In this document: in pieces, positions 60,438 to 64,000 of the stretch
Numbering within the stretch: the stretch's first letter is position 1
How the letters are laid out: each line of letters begins with the position of its first letter
DNA from: Streptomyces sp. SUK 48
Lineage (GTDB): Bacteria; Actinomycetota; Actinomycetes; Streptomycetales; Streptomycetaceae
Direction: 5' to 3'
DNA length: 64,000 nt
NCBI RefSeq assembly: GCF_009650765.1
Contig: NZ_CP045740.1
Location: forward strand, 8,036,001 to 8,100,000
Notes under the pieces: model-generated
Seen by the model: the letters and a program-made list of their open reading frames with translations, nothing else
Database searches by the model: none
Told to the model about the DNA's origin: nothing
Program-made: the position numbers and the translations under genes

Positions 60438-60584
60438 ATGGAATGGTCCGGCTGGATTGTTCTCTTCATCGCGGTAGTGGTGTTGCTCGCCGCCGCGGCA
60501 CTGGTGGTCCAGGCCAGGCGCCGTAGCGGAACGGTGATCGCCATGCGTTCGGGCCGCAGGCCGGGCGGGAAGGGATCGCGGTGA
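60438..60584 (+). CDS. Small single-helix membrane protein
   Basis: 48 residues, starting MEWSGWIVLFIAVVVLLAAAALVV (one transmembrane helix) and continuing with a basic tail. The ATG at 60438 has a very good AAGGAGG site 6 bases ahead. Its stop overlaps the GTG of the next gene (GTGA). It heads a three-gene operon with two PRC-barrel proteins and may anchor them at the membrane; function unknown. Confidence 0.72.
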   Translation: MEWSGWIVLFIAVVVLLAAAALVVQARRRSGTVIAMRSGRRPGGKGSR

Positions 60585-61186
60585 TCATCCCTCTGCTCGC
60601 CTCGGAACTGACCAAGAGGGTGGTCGTGACCCTGGACGGCGAGGCGGTCGCTCAGATCAAGGACACCGTCTTCGACTTCAGGGCCGGCCGGATCACCGGT
60701 TTCACCCTGAGCGGGCGCGGCCTGCTCGGCGGTCCGCTCAAAGTGAGCCTCCCGCTCTCCGGAGTGCACGCCATCGGACCGTCCGCCGTGATGATCCCCA
60801 GTGCGGCGGTCCTGGCGGAGCGGAAGGCGGTCCTGTCGGCCCACCAGGCCGAACAGGGGCAGGTCATCGGCGCACCGGTCCTCACGGACCAGGGAACCGA
60901 GACGGGCACGGTCCTGGACGTCGTGATCGAGGCCGGCGGCAGCGGTCGTGTGATCGGCTTCGAGATCTCCATGAAGGAGACCACCGACCAGGGGAAACGC
61001 AGGGCGTTCATCCCACGCGGCGAGACGCTCGCCGTCTCCGGACGGGCCATGGTCATCCCGGCACAGGCCCACCACTTCATCGCGGACGACCTGCCCAGCT
61101 TCGGCGCCCAGGTCGAGGCATTCCGCCGGTCCACCGCGCAGCCGCCCCACCGCACGCCCACGACCGACGAAGAGGCCCTGTCATGA
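60581..61186 (+). CDS. PRC-barrel protein (two domains)
   Basis: 201 residues. Two PRC-barrel units can be followed: residues ~5-80 (VTLDGEAVAQIKDTVFDFRAGRITGFTLSG) and ~90-165 (IGAPVLTDQGTETGTVLDVVIEAGGSGRVIGFEIS). The C-terminal 35 residues are polar. PRC-barrels occur in RNA-processing and photosynthetic proteins, but actinobacterial members have no assigned function. GTG start overlapping the previous stop (GTGA); its own stop overlaps the next ATG, so the three products are likely made together. Confidence 0.8.
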   Translation: MIIPLLASELTKRVVVTLDGEAVAQIKDTVFDFRAGRITGFTLSGRGLLGGPLKVSLPLSGVHAIGPSAVMIPSAAVLAERKAVLSAHQAEQGQVIGAPVLTDQGTETGTVLDVVIEAGGSGRVIGFEISMKETTDQGKRRAFIPRGETLAVSGRAMVIPAQAHHFIADDLPSFGAQVEAFRRSTAQPPHRTPTTDEEALS

Positions 61187-61608
61187 GGCTGTTCAGCCAG
61201 ACCCGCGGCCTGCCGGTGATCACGACCGAGGAGGCCGAACAACTCGGCCGCGTGGAGGACCTGACCGTCGACCCGCGCACGAGGAGTGTCGTCTGCGTAC
61301 GTCTGTCCGGGGCGCCGAAACACGCGGCGACGGTCGCGTGGGAGCTGATCGAAGGAGTGGGGCAGGACGCCGTCGTCGTACGCTCCGTCGCCTCCGCCGG
61401 TGACGGCCCGCACGAATTTCCCACCCATCACGAGATCCTCGGCAAGCGGGTCCTCACGGAGCACGGCACCGCGCACGGCACCGTCAAGGACATCGCCTTC
61501 GACACCACCACGGGGCACGTCCACACGCTGTACACGGCCCTCGGGGACATCCCCGGAGACCACCTCCTGGGCGTCGGCGAGTACGCCGTCGTCGTACGCG
61601 CTGCCTAG
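61183..61608 (+). CDS. PRC-barrel protein
   Basis: 141 residues with two short PRC-like units: EAEQLGRVEDLTVDPRTRSVVCVRLSG near 18-44 and ILGKRVLTEHGTAHGTVKDIAFDTTTGHVHTLYTALG near 85-120. It looks like a shortened relative of the upstream gene. The ATGA junction ties it to that gene. Function unknown; perhaps forms a hetero-oligomer with it. Confidence 0.8.
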   Translation: MRLFSQTRGLPVITTEEAEQLGRVEDLTVDPRTRSVVCVRLSGAPKHAATVAWELIEGVGQDAVVVRSVASAGDGPHEFPTHHEILGKRVLTEHGTAHGTVKDIAFDTTTGHVHTLYTALGDIPGDHLLGVGEYAVVVRAA

Positions 61609-62036
61609 GCGACGTCTTCTCGTGATCACTGCTGGCGGATCGTGGTGCCGTGACACGTCGCCATGAACTGCCCGACGTCGAGCGGGAGACAACCCCGCCC
61701 TCGCCCGGGACCACGATGTCCCGTGGCGCCGTCTGTACCGCCTCCGGCGGTCTCCTGACCGACGGCACGGCCACCGGTCCCGGGCACCCCGGTCCCGGGA
61801 CCGCCGGTCGTCCTCGCCACGCTGGGCAAGGCCGCCGGCTTCCTCCGCACGACCCTCCTCCGCACGACCGACTAGAGCCCCGGCTCGACGGCTGTGCCAT
61901 GGCCGCGGTGTAGTGCGATCGGGTGATTCGGCCCGTTGTGCCCAGTCCGCGCGCAGGGTGGCAGCGGATTACCGGTGCCTGGTCGCGGCACGCGGCCGGC
62001 CGGCGGTGACTGCCGCCGCGACAGGGAGGAAGGCAC
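61609..62036. other. Gene-free region before the chaplin gene
   Basis: About 430 bases. It contains a local repeat of CCGGTCCCGGG (61776-61800 area) and the palindrome GGTCCCGGGACC. The part nearest 62000 should hold the chaplin promoter, but I cannot define its boxes. Confidence 0.4.
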
Positions 62037-62300
62037 GTGAACATGATGTCTCTGCGGTCTCGGGTGATGCGGGGAGCCGGTCTGGTGGCCGCCGCGGGTG
62101 CGGTCCTGCTCGGTGGCGCGGCGGCCGCGTCGGCCGACAGTGGAGCGCAGGGGGTGGCGGTCGGCTCGCCGGGTGTCCTGTCGGGCAACGTGATCCAGGT
62201 CCCGATCGACATCCCGGTCAACGTCTGCGGGAACACCGTCGACGTGATCGGCCTGCTCAACCCCGCCTTCGGCAACGCCTGCGTCAACACCGGCATGTGA
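62037..62300 (+). CDS. Short chaplin (surface-active aerial-hyphae protein)
   Basis: 87 residues. A signal peptide (SRVMRGAGLVAAAGAVLLGG...ASA) is followed by one chaplin domain: GNVIQVPIDIPVNVCGNTVDVIG, then LLNPAFGNACVN, with the two cysteines that form the intramolecular disulfide. Short chaplins assemble as amyloid-like fibres on aerial hyphae and spores and lower surface tension in Streptomyces. No sortase signal, so it belongs to the short class (ChpD-H type). GTG start after GGAGGAAGG. The gene stops inside a 23-bp tandem duplication. It is the strongest taxonomic marker here. Confidence 0.92.
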   Translation: MNMMSLRSRVMRGAGLVAAAGAVLLGGAAAASADSGAQGVAVGSPGVLSGNVIQVPIDIPVNVCGNTVDVIGLLNPAFGNACVNTGM

Positions 62301-62337
62301 CGCACCAGGCCACCGGTATGTGACGTACCAGGCCACC
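62292..62337. repeat. 23-bp tandem duplication across the chaplin stop codon
   Basis: 62292-62314 and 62315-62337 are identical except for two C-to-T differences. The first copy contains the TGA stop of the chaplin gene and the second an out-of-use copy of it. Confidence 0.75.
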
Positions 62338-62348
62338 GCGACAGACCT

Positions 62349-62387
62349 GTCCGAGGGTGCCCGGCTCCTCTCCGAGCACCCTCGGAC
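62349..62387 (+). terminator. Terminator of the chaplin gene
   Basis: GTCCGAGGGTGC (62349-62360) pairs perfectly with GCACCCTCGGAC (62376-62387), loop of 15 bases, 49 bases after the chaplin stop. Confidence 0.7.
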
Positions 62388-62502
62388 CAACCGTGGCAAC
62401 AGGTCCTGACCGACAGCGGCGCTTGCTGACGGTCCCCGCGGTTCGGCCGCGCTTCGAAAGACCGTGCGGGCAAGCTGCGAGCCGTCCATCTAGGCTGCGG
62501 GC

Positions 62503-63150
62503 ATGACCGAGACCCATACCGCGAGTCCGACACCACGCGAAGCCTTCGAACTGCTGCTGTCCGGTAACCGGCGCTTCATCGCCGGCACCCCCGATCACCC
62601 CAACCAGGACGTCACCCGCCGCGCCGAGATCGCTCCGTCCCAGCAGCCGTTCGCCGTGCTGTTCGGCTGCTCCGATTCCCGGCTGGCCGCCGAGATCATT
62701 TTCGACCGGGGCCTCGGCGACCTGTTCGTGGTCCGCACCGCCGGCCACGTCATGGGACCGGAGGTGCTGGGCAGTATCGAATTCGGCGTGGATGTACTGG
62801 GCTGCCCGCTGGTCGTGGTCCTGGGCCACGACTCGTGCGGGGCGGTCGGCGCGGCGTGCGCCGCGCTGGAGAACGGCATGACGCCGGCCGGATACGTCCG
62901 GGACGTCGTCGAACGGGTGACCCCGAGCGTGCTGGCCGCGCACGCCGCCGGACAGGTCGAACCCGAGGAGATCCTCGCCACGCACATAGGGCACACCGTC
63001 GACCTGCTGCTCGACCGGTCCCGGGTCCTCGCCGAGAGGGTCGCCGAGGGCCGGGCCGCCGTGGTGGGCCTGCGCTATCGCCTGGCGGACGGCAGCGCGC
63101 ACCTCGTCACCTCCCGCGGCCTCGACACGCCGGTATCCAGCGCCACCTGA
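62503..63150 (+). CDS. Beta-class carbonic anhydrase
   Basis: 215 residues. Zinc ligands Cys56, His109 and Cys112 are in CSDSR and LGHDSCG, and the Asp58-Arg60 catalytic dyad is intact. It interconverts CO2 and bicarbonate in the cytoplasm, supplying bicarbonate for carboxylations. ATG at 62503. It is a single gene following the chaplin on the same strand. Confidence 0.92.
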   Translation: MTETHTASPTPREAFELLLSGNRRFIAGTPDHPNQDVTRRAEIAPSQQPFAVLFGCSDSRLAAEIIFDRGLGDLFVVRTAGHVMGPEVLGSIEFGVDVLGCPLVVVLGHDSCGAVGAACAALENGMTPAGYVRDVVERVTPSVLAAHAAGQVEPEEILATHIGHTVDLLLDRSRVLAERVAEGRAAVVGLRYRLADGSAHLVTSRGLDTPVSSAT

Positions 63151-63269
63151 CCGCCGCCGGCCGTGCGGACGCGGGAGGGGAGGTACGACGCTCCTCCCGC
63201 GTCCCGACGCTCACGCGACCGGCCACCCGGGGAGGGAAACGGCCCGTGGAGGCGTGGAGCCGCTATCGG

Positions 63270-64000
63270 TCACACGGTGGATCGGGGCCCCGCCGCACGG
63301 CGCAGCCGGTTGGCGATCGCCAGTCCCAGCCCCTCCTCCGCCGGCAAGGAGGCGAAGATCAGGTCGCACCCCTGCTCGTCGAATCCGCGCAGGAACCCGT
63401 ACAGCTCGCGTGCGTACGCGGCCGCCGAACGGGGGACGGGCACCACGGCGTGCACCTTGACCACGGCACCGGCGGACGAGGAGGGGAGGAAGACGCCGAC
63501 CCGGTGTCCCGACTCCTGCGCCAGCTCCGCCTCGGCGAGCACCTTCTCCGGCTCGACGAGGACGACACGCGCCCGCGGCGCGTAGTGCGACGGGTGCTGG
63601 CCGGGCACCCGCACACGGCTCGACGAGGGGACGTCGAGCGGGCCTCCCACCACCGCTTCGAGTTCCTCGCGCGTCACGCCGCCCGGCCGGAGGATGCTCG
63701 GCGTATCGCCCGTGACGTCGACGATGGTCGACTCGACGCCGACCGCGCAGGGGCCGCCTTCCAGCACGAAGTCGACCGCGTCGCCGAGCTCGGCACGGAC
63801 ATGGTCCGTCGTGGTGGGGCTGACCGAGCCGAACCGGTTGGCGGACGGGGCCGTGACCCCGCCGCCGAAGGCGTCCAGCAGGGCCAGCGCGACCGGGTGG
63901 TCGGGGACGCGCACGGCCACCGTGTCGAGACCACCGGTCGCCTCCAGGGGCACCCGGCGACCGCGCCGCAGCACCAGGGTGAGCGGCCCCGGCCACAGGT
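63270..64000 (-). CDS. L-threonylcarbamoyladenylate synthase (Sua5/YwlC/TsaC type), 5' end outside the window
   Basis: 243 residues are visible; the N-terminus lies beyond 64000. In frame, the edge reads LWPGPLTLVLRRG and leads into VTAPSANRFGSVSPTT, VESTIVDVTGDTPSILRPGG and SHYAPRARVVL. The YrdC domain plus the C-terminal Sua5-type tail identify the enzyme, which makes threonylcarbamoyl-AMP for t6A37 modification of ANN-decoding tRNAs. A GTG at 63974 is internal to the gene and should not be taken as the start. Confidence 0.9.
   Translation of the reverse strand, partial: LWPGPLTLVLRRGRRVPLEATGGLDTVAVRVPDHPVALALLDAFGGGVTAPSANRFGSVSPTTTDHVRAELGDAVDFVLEGGPCAVGVESTIVDVTGDTPSILRPGGVTREELEAVVGGPLDVPSSSRVRVPGQHPSHYAPRARVVLVEPEKVLAEAELAQESGHRVGVFLPSSSAGAVVKVHAVVPVPRSAAAYARELYGFLRGFDEQGCDLIFASLPAEEGLGLAIANRLRRAAGPRSTV

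Noticed and set aside
1..64000. tRNA or rRNA genes, CRISPR arrays, insertion sequences, phage att sites
   Set aside because: I looked for cloverleaf and CCA-type ends, evenly spaced repeats, transposase motifs and integrases and saw none; a computed tRNA or IS search could still find a missed case.

Overview
The window is very GC-rich chromosomal DNA from an actinomycete, most likely Streptomyces. The support is a chaplin (62037-62300), a mycothiol-dependent isomerase-family enzyme (14209-14991), a SigB/SigF-type partner-switching locus with STAS, HATPase and SpoIIE-phosphatase proteins (50460-55650), rare TTA codons confined to a biosynthetic cluster, and many TetR, HxlR, AraC and GlxA regulators beside single enzymes. 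I saw no rRNA, tRNA, CRISPR array or insertion sequence.

Layout. 1-15000 is accessory metabolism: an MFS exporter behind a palindromic operator, a PRC-barrel protein, an operon of a membrane-anchored glutamate-synthase-like FMN protein with a pyruvate-oxidase-like enzyme, an HxlR/epoxide-hydrolase-like divergent pair, a GlxA regulator facing HD and RidA genes, an NmrA-like protein, a secreted SH3-like protein and an NCS1 permease.

15915-27294 is the most distinctive region, a compact nonribosomal-peptide-like cluster without any condensation domain. In order: pyruvate-type aldolase, FAH-family enzyme, adenylation-carrier didomain, asparagine-synthetase-like amidotransferase, freestanding adenylation enzyme, freestanding carrier protein, P450, type II thioesterase, YjeH-like amino-acid exporter, second thioesterase. 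The distal genes overlap as ATGA or GTGA junctions. The amidotransferase gene carries an apparent one-base frameshift just before its end. The first and third genes contain TTA codons, suggesting bldA control. I infer a small amino-acid-derived amide or modified amino acid as product; its identity is unknown.

27392-33555 holds a TetR gene, a Rieske oxygenase with a hotdog thioesterase, a convergent acyl-CoA ligase, and a saccharopine-dehydrogenase-like enzyme with its own divergent TetR. The oxygenase and ligase promoters share a 16-bp operator, so they probably form one regulon. 33705-38433 contains a secreted Tat-lipoprotein hydrolase and a sterol-desaturase/SRPBCC operon with tandem TetR operators. 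38587-48174 contains a large LAL-type LuxR regulator, a membrane protein and its truncated paralogue (each preceded by the same 31-bp element), a carotenoid oxygenase with a short leader ORF, a DHA2 MFS exporter and an acyl-CoA ligase.

48433-64000 is stress- and envelope-related: small secreted and membrane proteins, CsbD, the sigma-factor locus, an SDR with a divergent AraC regulator, glycogen debranching enzyme GlgX, a PRC-barrel operon, the chaplin, a beta-carbonic anhydrase, and a threonylcarbamoyl-adenylate synthase gene running off the right edge.
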